From positions 1,426,001 through 1,490,000 of the forward strand of contig NZ_JAFEVR010000004.1 of the NCBI RefSeq assembly GCF_017352375.1: a DNA stretch of 64,000 nucleotides. Direction: 5' to 3'. A model generated the notes under the pieces. That model worked only from the letters and a program-made list of their open reading frames with translations. It ran no database searches and was not told the origin of the DNA. This DNA comes from Mycolicibacterium sp. S2-37. Its GTDB lineage: Bacteria; Actinomycetota; Actinomycetes; Mycobacteriales; Mycobacteriaceae. Shown in pieces: positions 44,573-55,188 of the stretch; within the stretch, counting starts at the first letter, position 1, and the number at the start of each line of letters is the position of its first letter. The position numbers were made by a program, and so were the translations under genes.

Positions 44573-45469
44573 CTAGTGCACAGCGTCGCCATCCATCGAA
44601 CCGCCAGCCGGTTCAGGACCAGACGCCATGAACCCCACTCTCTGCGCGCCGATGACTTTCAACAGTTGCAGCTTTTCGTAGCTTTCGCTTCCGGGAGTTG
44701 CTGTGTACACAAGCAGTGAGTGCGCCTGGGCGGGGTCGATGAGCCGCTGGCAGTTCAGCTCCAACGCGCCGACCTGCGGGTGAACGAAGCGTTTGACGTC
44801 GTGCGGACGTACACCGATCTCGTGCTGTTCCCACGCACGTCGAAACTCTTCGTTGCTCTTGAGCAGCAAGTCGGCAAGGTAAGCGGCTCGCGAGCCCGGA
44901 CCGCGGAGCGTCACGAACTCGCGCAGTCCCGCAGCGTACATCCGAGTCATGAACGCGTGCTCTTCCGGTGCGTAGATCGTCCGCGCGCCCGGATCGGTGA
45001 ACCATCGGTATCCGCTGCTGCGGGAGGGCCCGGTGTATCGGGTGTTGTCGCCGGTGAGTGCGACTCCCAACGCGGTCTGTCGCAGCGTCTCGCCGAGCTC
45101 TGTGACGATCTCCGCGGGAGTGTCTTCAAGCCGATCAAGGATGCGCAGTAGGCCGGGATTGATGTGTTCGCTGGATGTTCCCCGTGGTGGAGGGTTGTGT
45201 CCCGCGAGTCGGAACAGGTGATCGCGTTCGTCGACCGACAGATGCAATCCCTGAGCGATCGACGCCAGCATCTGCTGTGACGGTTGCGGACCACGCTCGC
45301 GCTCCAGCCGGGAGTAGTAATCACTGGACATATTGCACAGCGAAGCAACCTCCTCACGCCGCAGTCCGCGGGCACGTCGCCGCTGCCCGCGTGGCAGGCC
45401 GACATCTTCGGGCTGTAACGCCTCCCGCCTGTTGCGGAGGAATCCGGCTAGCCCGGTTCGATCGATCAC
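44573..45469 (-). CDS. XRE-family regulator with MmyB-like ligand domain (copy 1)
   Basis: 298 residues. An N-terminal helix-turn-helix (about 5-90) contains LAGFLRNRREALQPEDVGLP, GLRREEVASLCNMSSDYYSRLERERGPQPSQQMLASIAQGLHL and the linker ERDHLFRLAGH. The MmyB-type C-terminal domain (about 105-280) has SGYRWFTDPGARTIYAPEEH and PHDVKRFVHPQVGALELNCQRL. This domain binds small or fatty ligands in characterised members. It is divergent from an SDR gene 223 bp away, the pairing typical of this family, and likely regulates it. A second, broken copy lies at 48327-49155. Confidence 0.93.
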   Translation of the reverse strand: MIDRTGLAGFLRNRREALQPEDVGLPRGQRRRARGLRREEVASLCNMSSDYYSRLERERGPQPSQQMLASIAQGLHLSVDERDHLFRLAGHNPPPRGTSSEHINPGLLRILDRLEDTPAEIVTELGETLRQTALGVALTGDNTRYTGPSRSSGYRWFTDPGARTIYAPEEHAFMTRMYAAGLREFVTLRGPGSRAAYLADLLLKSNEEFRRAWEQHEIGVRPHDVKRFVHPQVGALELNCQRLIDPAQAHSLLVYTATPGSESYEKLQLLKVIGAQRVGFMASGPEPAGGSMDGDAVH

Positions 45470-45692
45470 GCTGCTTCCTCTCGGTTCGAAGCACTGCGTC
45501 GTTTCTACCGGGTGTGCGCCGAAGTAGGCACGGTCTGCCGATCCCCCTCTACGACTCCAGCGGTGGTCTGGTCAGCCTGTGATCGGGAGGCCCTGGATAG
45601 CCCTGTGCCGGCCCCCAACTATGAGAGTCACAACCACGAGGCCCGGCCTCATCAGGGGATCGAACTTCACGAGAACACAAGGAGCGCAACCC

Positions 45693-46637
45693 ATGCCACG
45701 CACGCCGATCGACATCAGCATTCCCACCTTGTCCGGCAAACGCGTCGTCATCACCGGAGCCAGCGACGGTATGGGCCTCGGAATGGCCGCGCGACTCGCG
45801 GCCGCCGGAGCGGAGGTGATCATGCCCGTTCGCAACACACGCAAGGGAGAGGCGGCAATCGCCGAGATCACGCGGGTCTCCCCGGGCGCGAACGTGTCGT
45901 TGCGCACGCTCGATCTATCTTCCCTCGAATCGGTCTCGGCCCTGGGTGACGCCTTGCGTGAGGAAGGTCGGCCGATTCATCTGCTGCTCAACAATGCGGG
46001 CGTCATGATGCCACCGCGCCGCCAGACGACACCGGATGGATTCGAAGTTCAGTTCGCCACCAACTACCTTGGGCACTTCGCCTTGGTTGCCCATCTTCTG
46101 CCGCTACTGCGCAATGGACGGGCCCGGGTGACTTCGCAGATCAGTGTCGCGGCCCGCCGAGGCGCAATCAATTGGAGCGACCTCAATTGGGAGCGAAACT
46201 ACGACGGCATGCGCGCTTACAGCCAGTCGAAGATCGCACTCGGCCTGTTCGGTTTGGAGCTGGCGCGACGCAGCAAGGCCGGTGGCTGGGGAATCACGAG
46301 CAATCTGTCCCACCCGGGCGTGGCGCCCACCAATCTCCTCGCCGCCCGCCCAGAACTCGGCAGGGGCAAGGACATCCCGCAGTACCGTCTGATCCGAGCT
46401 CTGTCCGCACGCGGCATCCTCGTGGGCACGGTCGAAACGGCGAAGCTTCCGGCGCTGATGGCCGCGACCGATCCCCACGCCGAACCCGGGGCCCTCTACG
46501 GTCCCAGCGGTCTCGGCAATCTCGGTGGTAAGCCCGCAAAGCACGAGCTGTACGCCCCGCTGCGCAGCTGTGACGACGCTGCACGAATCTGGCGCATCTC
46601 CGAGCAACTCTGCAAGTCACCGTTCTTGACCGCCTGA
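45693..46637 (+). CDS. Short-chain dehydrogenase/reductase (copy 1 module)
   Basis: 314 residues from ATG 45693, preceded by AAGGAG. Rossmann motif RVVITGASDGMGLGMAARLAAAG is near residue 18, NNAGVMMPP at ~100, and the active-site YSQSKIALGLF at ~185 gives Tyr and Lys. The Ser of the triad is in VTSQISVAARRGAINW. It resembles retinol-dehydrogenase-like SDRs. It is divergent from the MmyB-type regulator and followed 35 bp later by an MFS gene, which suggests oxidation of a compound handled by that transporter. Confidence 0.92.
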   Translation: MPRTPIDISIPTLSGKRVVITGASDGMGLGMAARLAAAGAEVIMPVRNTRKGEAAIAEITRVSPGANVSLRTLDLSSLESVSALGDALREEGRPIHLLLNNAGVMMPPRRQTTPDGFEVQFATNYLGHFALVAHLLPLLRNGRARVTSQISVAARRGAINWSDLNWERNYDGMRAYSQSKIALGLFGLELARRSKAGGWGITSNLSHPGVAPTNLLAARPELGRGKDIPQYRLIRALSARGILVGTVETAKLPALMAATDPHAEPGALYGPSGLGNLGGKPAKHELYAPLRSCDDAARIWRISEQLCKSPFLTA

Positions 46638-46672
46638 CGTCACTGGCGACCCGGAGTCAAAGGAGCAGTCGC

Positions 46673-48037
46673 ATGGGTCTTGTCACCAAATCCGCCACCA
46701 AGACGCGAAGTCCGTGGTGGGTGGTCGTCGGCGCCGGTACAGCCGCTGCCGTCGGACCTCAGATGTATCTCGCCACGGTCGGCGTGTTCGTTGCGCCGAT
46801 CACGCAGGAAACCGGCTTCGGGCGCACAACGGTCACCGGTTCCTTCTCGGTCGCGGCTGTCGGGATGGTGATCGGGTTGATTCTCGTCGCGCAGCTCGTC
46901 GATCGCTATGCGGCGCGCTACCTTCTCGTGCCGGCGTTCGTACTGTTCGCGGCCTCTCTGGCGTCGATCGGCCTGGTACCGCCTATTGAATCCGCCTATT
47001 TCATCCCATGCTTCTTCGTAGGTTTCTTTGGTGCGGGCACCGCTCTGCCCGCCACTCGAGTCGTCGTGGGATGGTTCGACAACAACCGCGCCCTTGCCGT
47101 AGGAATCGTGACGGGCATCATCGGCGTCGGTGCCGCGTTCGGTCCCCTCCTTGCCGGTGCACTCATCGACCGAGTCGGCTGGCGGCTTGCCTACGTCTGG
47201 ATGGGTGTGATCGCGGCGACGGTCTCGGTCACCATGATCACGTTGTTCGTCCGTGGTCGCGCCGAAGAACACGTCCGCGGGCGGCTGATGACAGAGGTCC
47301 GTGTCGGGGATCGCGACGTCAGTCTCGAACTGCCCGGTTTCACGATTCGCGAGGCGATCCACACTCGACAGTTCTGGGGGATCGCCGTCGGGCTGAGCAT
47401 GGTTGGCGTGGTGGTCTACGGCCTCCAGGTCCACCTCGTGCCGATGATGACCGACCGTGGCATGAGCGCCGATCAGGCCGCCTCGTTGCTCGTCATCTTC
47501 GGCCTGGCTTCTCTAGTCGGCCGAATCGTCGGTGGACTCGTCATCGACCGCGTGCATGGCTCCATCATCGGGCCGATCGTGATCCTTGCACCCATCCTCG
47601 GCATGTTCTTCTTACAGCCGCCGTTCGCCACCGCGGCAGTCGCGGTCGCCTCCATAGGCATCGCATTCGGTGTCGAGGGCGACCTCCTTGCACTCCTGAT
47701 CACTCGCCATCTCGGCACCCGTAACTTCGGCAGAATCTTCGGACTTGTTCAAGCCGTATTCCTTCTCGGTAGCGCTCTGGGCCCGCTCCTTCTCGGGCTG
47801 GGCTACGACGAGTTCGGATCTTACGAACCCGTCATCCCTGTCCTGATGGGCATTCTCGTCATCGGTGCACTGTCCATCGCTACGCTCGGCCCCTACAGGT
47901 ATCCCCCAGTCAACGGTTTCGATCGCCTCGCGGCACGCGACGAACTGGCCGCAGCCGAAGTGCTGAGCGATATCGCCGAGATCGGCCGAACCGGCGCCGT
48001 GCCGAGCAGGGCAATCGCTATGGCCCACGACGCGTGA
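46673..48037 (+). CDS. MFS transporter
   Basis: 454 residues from ATG 46673 (AAAGGAG 8 nt upstream). Twelve hydrophobic spans are seen. The loop 2-3 motif region reads LILVAQLVDRYAARYL, a central loop near 195-225 separates two halves (RGRAEEHVRGRLMTEV), and FGVEGDLLALLITRHLGTRNFGRIFG is in the second half as in oxalate/formate antiporter-like monocarboxylate transporters. The C-terminal ~40 residues are soluble. It forms an operon with the SDR. The transported compound is unknown. Confidence 0.92.
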   Translation: MGLVTKSATKTRSPWWVVVGAGTAAAVGPQMYLATVGVFVAPITQETGFGRTTVTGSFSVAAVGMVIGLILVAQLVDRYAARYLLVPAFVLFAASLASIGLVPPIESAYFIPCFFVGFFGAGTALPATRVVVGWFDNNRALAVGIVTGIIGVGAAFGPLLAGALIDRVGWRLAYVWMGVIAATVSVTMITLFVRGRAEEHVRGRLMTEVRVGDRDVSLELPGFTIREAIHTRQFWGIAVGLSMVGVVVYGLQVHLVPMMTDRGMSADQAASLLVIFGLASLVGRIVGGLVIDRVHGSIIGPIVILAPILGMFFLQPPFATAAVAVASIGIAFGVEGDLLALLITRHLGTRNFGRIFGLVQAVFLLGSALGPLLLGLGYDEFGSYEPVIPVLMGILVIGALSIATLGPYRYPPVNGFDRLAARDELAAAEVLSDIAEIGRTGAVPSRAIAMAHDA

Positions 48038-48079
48038 ATCTGCCGCCGCGCCCGATGGGGCATCCGGCCGATTCGGATA

Positions 48080-48322
48080 TCAGACGCTGGCGCCATGGGC
48101 GGCGCTGAACTCGGGTTGGTCACCGGTCGTGTCATCTGATCTCCGCACGGCCGCCTGAACCGAAGTCGACTGTCGGAGTGACTGGCTGGCCTCTGCGGCG
48201 GGTGTCGAGTCACTCGGTTCGGCGATTCCTGCCGCCGGATGATCCCCCAGCACTGACCATGACGCTCGAGTGTGGGCGACTCCCAGCGCACTGTCGGGAA
48301 CCTCCGCCCGAGCAGGAGTCAT
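48080..48322 (-). CDS. Possible small protein (low support)
   Basis: 80 residues from ATG 48322, with GAGGAC 2 nt upstream. It starts 4 bp behind the stop of the broken MmyB-type regulator. The sequence is Ala/Ser/Asp-rich and of low complexity (GDHPAAGIAEPSDSTPAAEASQS) with no recognisable motif. It may be a real short cistron or chance; the 289 bp between the MFS stop and the regulator stop otherwise hold no gene. Confidence 0.25.
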   Translation of the reverse strand: MTPARAEVPDSALGVAHTRASWSVLGDHPAAGIAEPSDSTPAAEASQSLRQSTSVQAAVRRSDDTTGDQPEFSAAHGASV

Positions 48323-48326
48323 GTCC

Positions 48327-49155
48327 TCAGACCGATGCCGCCAACAACGTCAGTGCCTGGTGTGACGGCGTGCCAGGGTCAGCGGTGAAGAGCACGACCG
48401 ACTGATCTCGGTCCGGAATGGACAGGACATTGCAGTGCAATTCGATCGACCCCACCGACGAATGGTTCATCGACTTCTTCTGGTGTCGAGGTATGACGTG
48501 GTCGACTTCATGCCACAAGCGCTCGAACTCGACGCTCCGTGAGCGAAGATCGGTGATGAGCCCGTTCAACCCGCGGTCACCGGGGTAGCGCTCGGCAGCC
48601 CCCCGAAGCTGACTGACCGCGAACTCCGCGAAGTCCTCGCTTGCGCTGATGCCGTAGTGGCGTCGGGACGGATCGGCCGCCAGGAAGAAGCCTCGCGCGA
48701 GGTTGCGCTCGTGATTCGCCTGTGCTGTGAACGCCTCGAAAAGCGCGTTCGCTAAAGCGTTCAACGCCAGCACGTCGAACTTCGCATCAAGGACAATGGC
48801 GGCAGTCTCGGGCAGGCGGTCGATGAGGTCGAGGACGCTCGGCGTGACGTCGCTTCGCAGCGTTCCATCGTCCCGCTGAAGTGAGCGTCCCGACAGGGTG
48901 AACAACAGCGTTCGTTCATCGTCGGTCAACCTCAACGCCTTGCTGAGGCTGCCGATCACCGCTGCTGATGGGCGGGGGGCACGGGCCTGGCTCCAGGCGG
49001 GCGTAGTACGACGTCGAGATGTGCGCTAGCGCTGCGATTTCCTCGCGCCTCAATCCGTCGGTCCGACGCGGTCCATCATCGGGCAGACCGACGTCGGCAG
49101 GTCGGAGCCTAGCCCGACGGTTCCGCAGGAAACGCGCCAGCGGCCGTTGGTCCAC
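48327..49155 (-). pseudogene. XRE/MmyB-type regulator, frameshifted (copy 2)
   Basis: The N-terminal half (GTG 49155, MDQRPLARFLRNRRARLRPADVGLP, HTH with GLRREEIAALAHISTSYYARLE) is in one frame and the rest (QARAPRPSAAVIGSLSKALRLTDDER, then the MmyB domain to 48327) is in another. Both match copy 1 in order and the family pattern LEQxRAPRPS. The two readings meet at LE/QA, near 48989-48990, where one extra G on the plus strand accounts for the break. The product is truncated to ~79 residues if the base is real; a sequencing error is also possible. Restored, it would be about 275 residues. Confidence 0.85.
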
Positions 49156-49190
49156 TCATCCAGTATGCCGCCACGTCGCGAACGCTGGCT

Positions 49191-49205
49191 GACACAACGT
49201 GTGTC
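49191..49205. promoter_or_regulatory. Palindrome in the divergent region of module 2
   Basis: GACAC-AACGT-GTGTC is a perfect 5-5-5 inverted repeat lying between the divergent MmyB-type regulator (start 49155) and the SDR (start 49241). It is a candidate operator. No equally good palindrome was found between the genes of module 1. Confidence 0.4.
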
Positions 49206-49240
49206 TGGCTCTCACTCGGCGACTCGGCGATGGTGGCCCT

Positions 49241-49981
49241 ATGTACATGACGTCGAAAATCGTCCTTGTCACCGGTGGGAACAGGGGCATCGGGAACCAC
49301 ATCGTCAGTCAGCTCGCTCGGCAGGGAGCGCACGTATATCTCGCGGCCCGCGATGCAAGCCGCGGTCGCGCAGCCGCCGACGTCCTGACCGATCAGAACC
49401 TCGAAGTCGAGTTCATACACCTTGATGTCACTGACGCGGCATCGGTCGCCGCGGCAGCTGCACGGGTCGACGAAGCGAACGGCCGGCTCGACGTTCTCGT
49501 CAACAACGCCGCAATCACCAGCGGGCTCGAGCCGGCCTCCGCGATGACCACCGAGAACCTCCGACGGACATACGAGACCAACGTCTTCGGAGTTGCCACG
49601 GTCACCAACGCCTTCCTGCCGCTGTTGCGCAGATCCCCCGCCCCGCGAATCGTGAATGTGTCGAGCGGCATGGGCTCGATCAGCATGATCGCCGACCCCG
49701 ACGTGGAACTGACGAAGCTGAACCAGGCCGCCTACCAATCCTCGAAAGCGGCGCTCAACGCACTGACTGTGCTGTACGCGAACGAGTTGCGCGACGAAGG
49801 CGTCAAGGTCAATGCCGTCTGTCCGGGTTACCGAGCGACCCGACTCAACGGTGGATTGCCCACTCCCGGGGCCGGCCACCCGGCTGATGGAGCGAGGGTA
49901 GCCGTGAAGATGGCGATGATCGACGATGATGGGCCGACCGCTCAGTTTCTCGGCGACAACGGCGCCATCTACCCGTGGTGA
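49241..49981 (+). CDS. Short-chain dehydrogenase/reductase (copy 2 module)
   Basis: 246 residues from ATG 49241; the second ATG at 49247 is nearly as likely. Motifs are KIVLVTGGNRGIGNHIVSQLARQG, NNAAITSG, the catalytic Ser in VNVSSGMGSIS and Tyr-Lys in AAYQSSKAALNALT. The C-terminal VNAVCPGYRATRLNG is typical of classical SDRs of the carbonyl-reductase kind. It is divergent from the frameshifted MmyB-type regulator (86 bp). It is not a close copy of the module 1 SDR; the two share only the family pattern. Confidence 0.9.
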   Translation: MYMTSKIVLVTGGNRGIGNHIVSQLARQGAHVYLAARDASRGRAAADVLTDQNLEVEFIHLDVTDAASVAAAAARVDEANGRLDVLVNNAAITSGLEPASAMTTENLRRTYETNVFGVATVTNAFLPLLRRSPAPRIVNVSSGMGSISMIADPDVELTKLNQAAYQSSKAALNALTVLYANELRDEGVKVNAVCPGYRATRLNGGLPTPGAGHPADGARVAVKMAMIDDDGPTAQFLGDNGAIYPW

Positions 49982-50077
49982 CAGCCGACGACCTGTTCTG
50001 CGCCCCTAGTAGGCAGGGGCAGCGCTTGGCACGGTCCGTGAACCGTCATACCGATCGTCGCTGCAGCGGCCCGAAGC

Positions 50078-51214
50078 TCAGGCCCCGACGGTCAGGCCGA
50101 CCTTCTGGAATTCCTTGAGGTCGCAGTACCCGGCCTTGGCCATCGACCGGCGCAGGCCGCCGACCAGGTTCAGCGAGCCGAACGGGTCGTCGGACGGACC
50201 GCCGAGCACCCGCTCCAGCGCCGGCCGCTCGCCGAGGGCGACCTGCAGCAGCGCGCCGCGGGGCAGTGACGGGTGCGCAGCGGCCGACGGCCAGAACCAG
50301 CCGCCGCCCTGTGCCTCGTTCGCGATCGCCAACGGCGTGCCGAGCACCACGGCGTCGGCGCCGCAGGCGATCGCCTTCGCCAGGTCACCCGAGGTGTGGA
50401 TGTCGCCGTCGGCCAGCACGTGGACGTAACGCCCCCCGGTCTCGTCGAGGTATTCGCGGCGCGCGGCGGCGGCGTCGGCGATTGCGGTCGCCATCGGCAC
50501 GCTGATCCCGAGCACCTCATCGCTGGTGGTGACGCCGCTGGTCGAGCCGTAACCGACGATGACGCCGGCGGCGCCGGTGCGCATGAGGTGCAGAGCGGTG
50601 CGGTGATCGAGCACGCCGCCGGCGACCACCGGCACGTCGAGCTCGGAGATGAAGGTCTTCAGGTTGAGGGGTTCGCCGTCCGACGCCACCCGCTCAGCGG
50701 AGATGATGGTGCCCTGGATGACCAGCAGGTCGACCCCGGCCTGCACCAGGGCCGGCGTCAGCGACTGCGCGTTCTGCGGGCTGATCCGGACGGCGGTGGT
50801 CACCCCCGCCTCACGGATGCGGGCGACGGCGGCGCCGAGCAGCTCGGGATCCAGTGGCGCGGCGTGCAGCTGCTGCAGCAGCCGGATCGCGGCCGCCGGC
50901 TCCGGCTCCTTCTCCGCCGCCTCGATGACCTGGGCGATCTTGTCCTCGACATCGGCGTGCCGGCCGATCAGACCCTCGCCGTTGAGCACCCCCAACCCAC
51001 CGAGCCTGCCGAGTTCGATCGCGAACTCCGGCGACACCAGCGCGTCGGTCGGATGCGCGAGCACCGGGATCTCGAACCGATAGGCATCCAGCTGCCACGC
51101 GGTCGACACGTCCTGCGACGATCGGGTGCGCCGTGCCGGCACGATATTGATCTCGCTGAGTTCATAGGTGCGGCGAGCCGTGCGGCCCATGCCGATCTCG
51201 ACCATGTCGCGCAT
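50078..51214 (-). CDS. guaB3: GuaB3, IMP dehydrogenase-related protein
   Basis: 378 residues. The ATG at 51214 is favoured because GAGG lies 7 nt upstream; a second ATG at 51205 (MVEIGMGR) matches the start annotated in M. tuberculosis. The TIM-barrel of IMPDH is present without the CBS domains. The catalytic loop of IMPDH (GPGSICTTR) is replaced by GYGSTSGVTTSDEVLG, which lacks the Cys. GuaB3 (Rv3410c) is thus thought inactive as IMPDH. It is 9 bp behind guaB2 on the same strand. Confidence 0.95.
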   Translation of the reverse strand: MRDMVEIGMGRTARRTYELSEINIVPARRTRSSQDVSTAWQLDAYRFEIPVLAHPTDALVSPEFAIELGRLGGLGVLNGEGLIGRHADVEDKIAQVIEAAEKEPEPAAAIRLLQQLHAAPLDPELLGAAVARIREAGVTTAVRISPQNAQSLTPALVQAGVDLLVIQGTIISAERVASDGEPLNLKTFISELDVPVVAGGVLDHRTALHLMRTGAAGVIVGYGSTSGVTTSDEVLGISVPMATAIADAAAARREYLDETGGRYVHVLADGDIHTSGDLAKAIACGADAVVLGTPLAIANEAQGGGWFWPSAAAHPSLPRGALLQVALGERPALERVLGGPSDDPFGSLNLVGGLRRSMAKAGYCDLKEFQKVGLTVGA

Positions 51215-51223
51215 CTGTCAGCC

Positions 51224-53309
<2,086 letters not shown>

Positions 53310-53320
53310 TCGTCAGATCC

Positions 53321-54529
53321 TCAACCCGGCAGCCCGGGTAGCCCCACCACCGTCGTGGTGGTGACCACGATCTCCGGCTCCGTCTCCGGCGCCTGCACCG
53401 GACTCTCCACGCTTGCCGGCGGTGCGAGCACCGTCGTCGTCGGCACAGCTGTCGTGGTGACCACCGTTGTGGTCGGAATCGGTGTCGTCGTCGGAACCTG
53501 CGTCGTCGTGGGCGCCGGGGTCGTCGTGGGCGCCGGGGTCGTCGTCGGCACCGGGGTCGTCGTGGGCACCGGCGTCGTGGTGGGCACCGGCGTCGTGGTG
53601 GGCGCCGCGGTCGTGGTGCTGCGCGGGACAGTTGACGTCGGCGCCGCCGGGGTCGACGACGCCGGACTCGTGGCCGCGGGCGGGGACGTCGGTGCTGGGG
53701 TCGGCGGTGCCGAGGTCGGCGGGGACGTCGGCGCGGGTGTCGGCGCAGACGACGTCGCCGGATCCGGCGAGGAGGTCGCAGGCGAGGTCGGCGTTGACGT
53801 CACCGGCGAACTGGTCACCGGCGAGGTCGAGGTGATCGAGTCCGGCGAGAGCAGCACCGGCAGCGGCAGATCCGAGGGCACCTCGGGCAGCACGACCGGC
53901 GGCGCATCCGGCGGGACGGTCGCGTTGATGTCGCGGGTCTCGACTTTCACCGAGAGCTCCTGCCACTGATCGACGAGAGCCTGCTGGCGCTCGGCGTCGC
54001 CGACGGCGGCGACGGTCGTGGTGATGGTCTGGAGCTTGTCCTGTGCAGCCGTCCAGTCACCCTGGTCGATCAGCTCCTGCACCTGGGCCAGCTGGCTCTG
54101 CGCCGCGAGGGCGACCTGGTCGTCGCGGGTGGTCTCCTGCTCGCCGAAGAACATGGTGCGCAGGTTGTAGAGCGCGTCACCCGGTCCGGCGCCGTAGATC
54201 ACCGACCCGAATCCGCCGAGGCACAACACGGCCGCGGCGACCGAACCGGCGACCGCCAAGCCCAGCCGGCGCCGCGGGGGCGCTGCGGGCGCCAACCCGC
54301 GGTCGAGTGCGAGGGCTGCGTCGCGCGGGGTCACCGTCGCCGTTAACGGCGCGTGACGGACCTCGTCGCGCCAGCCGGCGAGCAGGTGAGCCAGCTCGGA
54401 CTCCCCCGCATCGTGGGGATACACCGGCCGTTCGGCGGCCAGCGCGTCGAGGAGCTGTTCGGTGTAGTTGATCTCGGGCAGCGAGGGTTCGCTCCCGTTG
54501 TCGAAGTTGCGGCGCGTGAAGTCAGGCAT
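53321..54529 (-). CDS. rsdA: RsdA, anti-sigma-D factor with transmembrane span and repeat tail
   Basis: 402 residues from ATG 54529, overlapping the sigD stop by 8 bp. The N-terminal cytoplasmic region (about 1-90) contains FDNGSEPSLPEINYTEQLLDALAAERP, the sigma-binding part. A single transmembrane span LGLAVAGSVAAAVLCLGGFGS lies near 105. The ~275-residue extracellular part is first helical (VALAAQSQLAQVQELIDQGDW) and then Pro/Thr/Ser-rich, including eight hexapeptide repeats. RsdA releases SigD after proteolysis by the ClpXP system in M. tuberculosis. The C-terminal repeats vary in length between strains. Confidence 0.93.
   Translation of the reverse strand: MPDFTRRNFDNGSEPSLPEINYTEQLLDALAAERPVYPHDAGESELAHLLAGWRDEVRHAPLTATVTPRDAALALDRGLAPAAPPRRRLGLAVAGSVAAAVLCLGGFGSVIYGAGPGDALYNLRTMFFGEQETTRDDQVALAAQSQLAQVQELIDQGDWTAAQDKLQTITTTVAAVGDAERQQALVDQWQELSVKVETRDINATVPPDAPPVVLPEVPSDLPLPVLLSPDSITSTSPVTSSPVTSTPTSPATSSPDPATSSAPTPAPTSPPTSAPPTPAPTSPPAATSPASSTPAAPTSTVPRSTTTAAPTTTPVPTTTPVPTTTPVPTTTPAPTTTPAPTTTQVPTTTPIPTTTVVTTTAVPTTTVLAPPASVESPVQAPETEPEIVVTTTTVVGLPGLPG
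53475..53618. repeat. 18-bp tandem repeat (8 units) in rsdA
   Basis: Eight consecutive 18-bp units of the form GGNRCCGGNGTCGTNGTN run without interruption, coding PTTTPV/PTTTPA-type hexapeptides on the minus strand. Units 3 to 7 differ at only one to three positions. The array is a candidate variable-number tandem repeat. Confidence 0.85.
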
Positions 54530-55100
54530 GGTCGTGCCCTGTCGAGACGATCTCGGCCTTGAGTCGCGCCAGCGCGCGGTGCTGGGCCACGCGGACCGCG
54601 CCCGCGGTGCTGCCCACCGCCTCGGCGGTCTCCTCGGCGCTCATTCCGACGACGACGCGCAGGATCAGGATCTCCCGCTGCTTCTCGGGCAGGATGCCGA
54701 GCAGCTTGTTCATTCGCGCCGACGCCTCGGAGTCGATGGCCATCTGCTCGGGGCCGGCCTCGGTGGAGAACCGTTCGGGAACCACGTCGGTCGGTTCCGC
54801 GCGGTTACGGCTCGCCGCGCGGTGCGCGTCGGCGATCTTGTGCGCAGCGATGCCATACACGAAGGCGAGGAACGGTCGTCCCTGGTCCTTGTAGCGCGGC
54901 AGCGCCGTGATGGCGGCCAAGCAAACCTCCTGCGCAACGTCATCTGCTGACAGACCACTTCGCTCCGTCGCGCCGACCCTGGCTCTGCAGTACCGGACGA
55001 CGATCGGACGAATGATCTCGAGCACTTCCCGGAGCGCGTCTCTGTTCCCCGCCACAGCCTCAGCGACGACAGTGTCGAGACGTTCTCCCGAAATTGTCAT
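54522..55100 (-). CDS. sigD: ECF sigma factor SigD
   Basis: 192 residues from ATG 55100 (MTISGERLDTVV); a longer frame to 55163 has no ribosome-binding site. Region 2 is at ~25-95 with VRYCRARVG and DDVAQEVCLAAITALP, and region 4 at ~130-180 (LPEKQREILILRVVVGMSAEETAEAVGSTAGAVRVAQHRAL). It is coupled to rsdA by an 8-bp overlap. SigD directs stationary-phase and ribosomal-gene responses in mycobacteria. No autoregulatory promoter was read with confidence. Confidence 0.95.
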   Translation of the reverse strand: MTISGERLDTVVAEAVAGNRDALREVLEIIRPIVVRYCRARVGATERSGLSADDVAQEVCLAAITALPRYKDQGRPFLAFVYGIAAHKIADAHRAASRNRAEPTDVVPERFSTEAGPEQMAIDSEASARMNKLLGILPEKQREILILRVVVGMSAEETAEAVGSTAGAVRVAQHRALARLKAEIVSTGHDHA

Positions 55101-55188
55101 CGTGGGCGGTATCTCCAACGTTACGTCCGGGGCTCGTCCCGGCAGCCTGGCTGAGCTAAACAATAACGATCCCTACGGCCGTTTCGGC

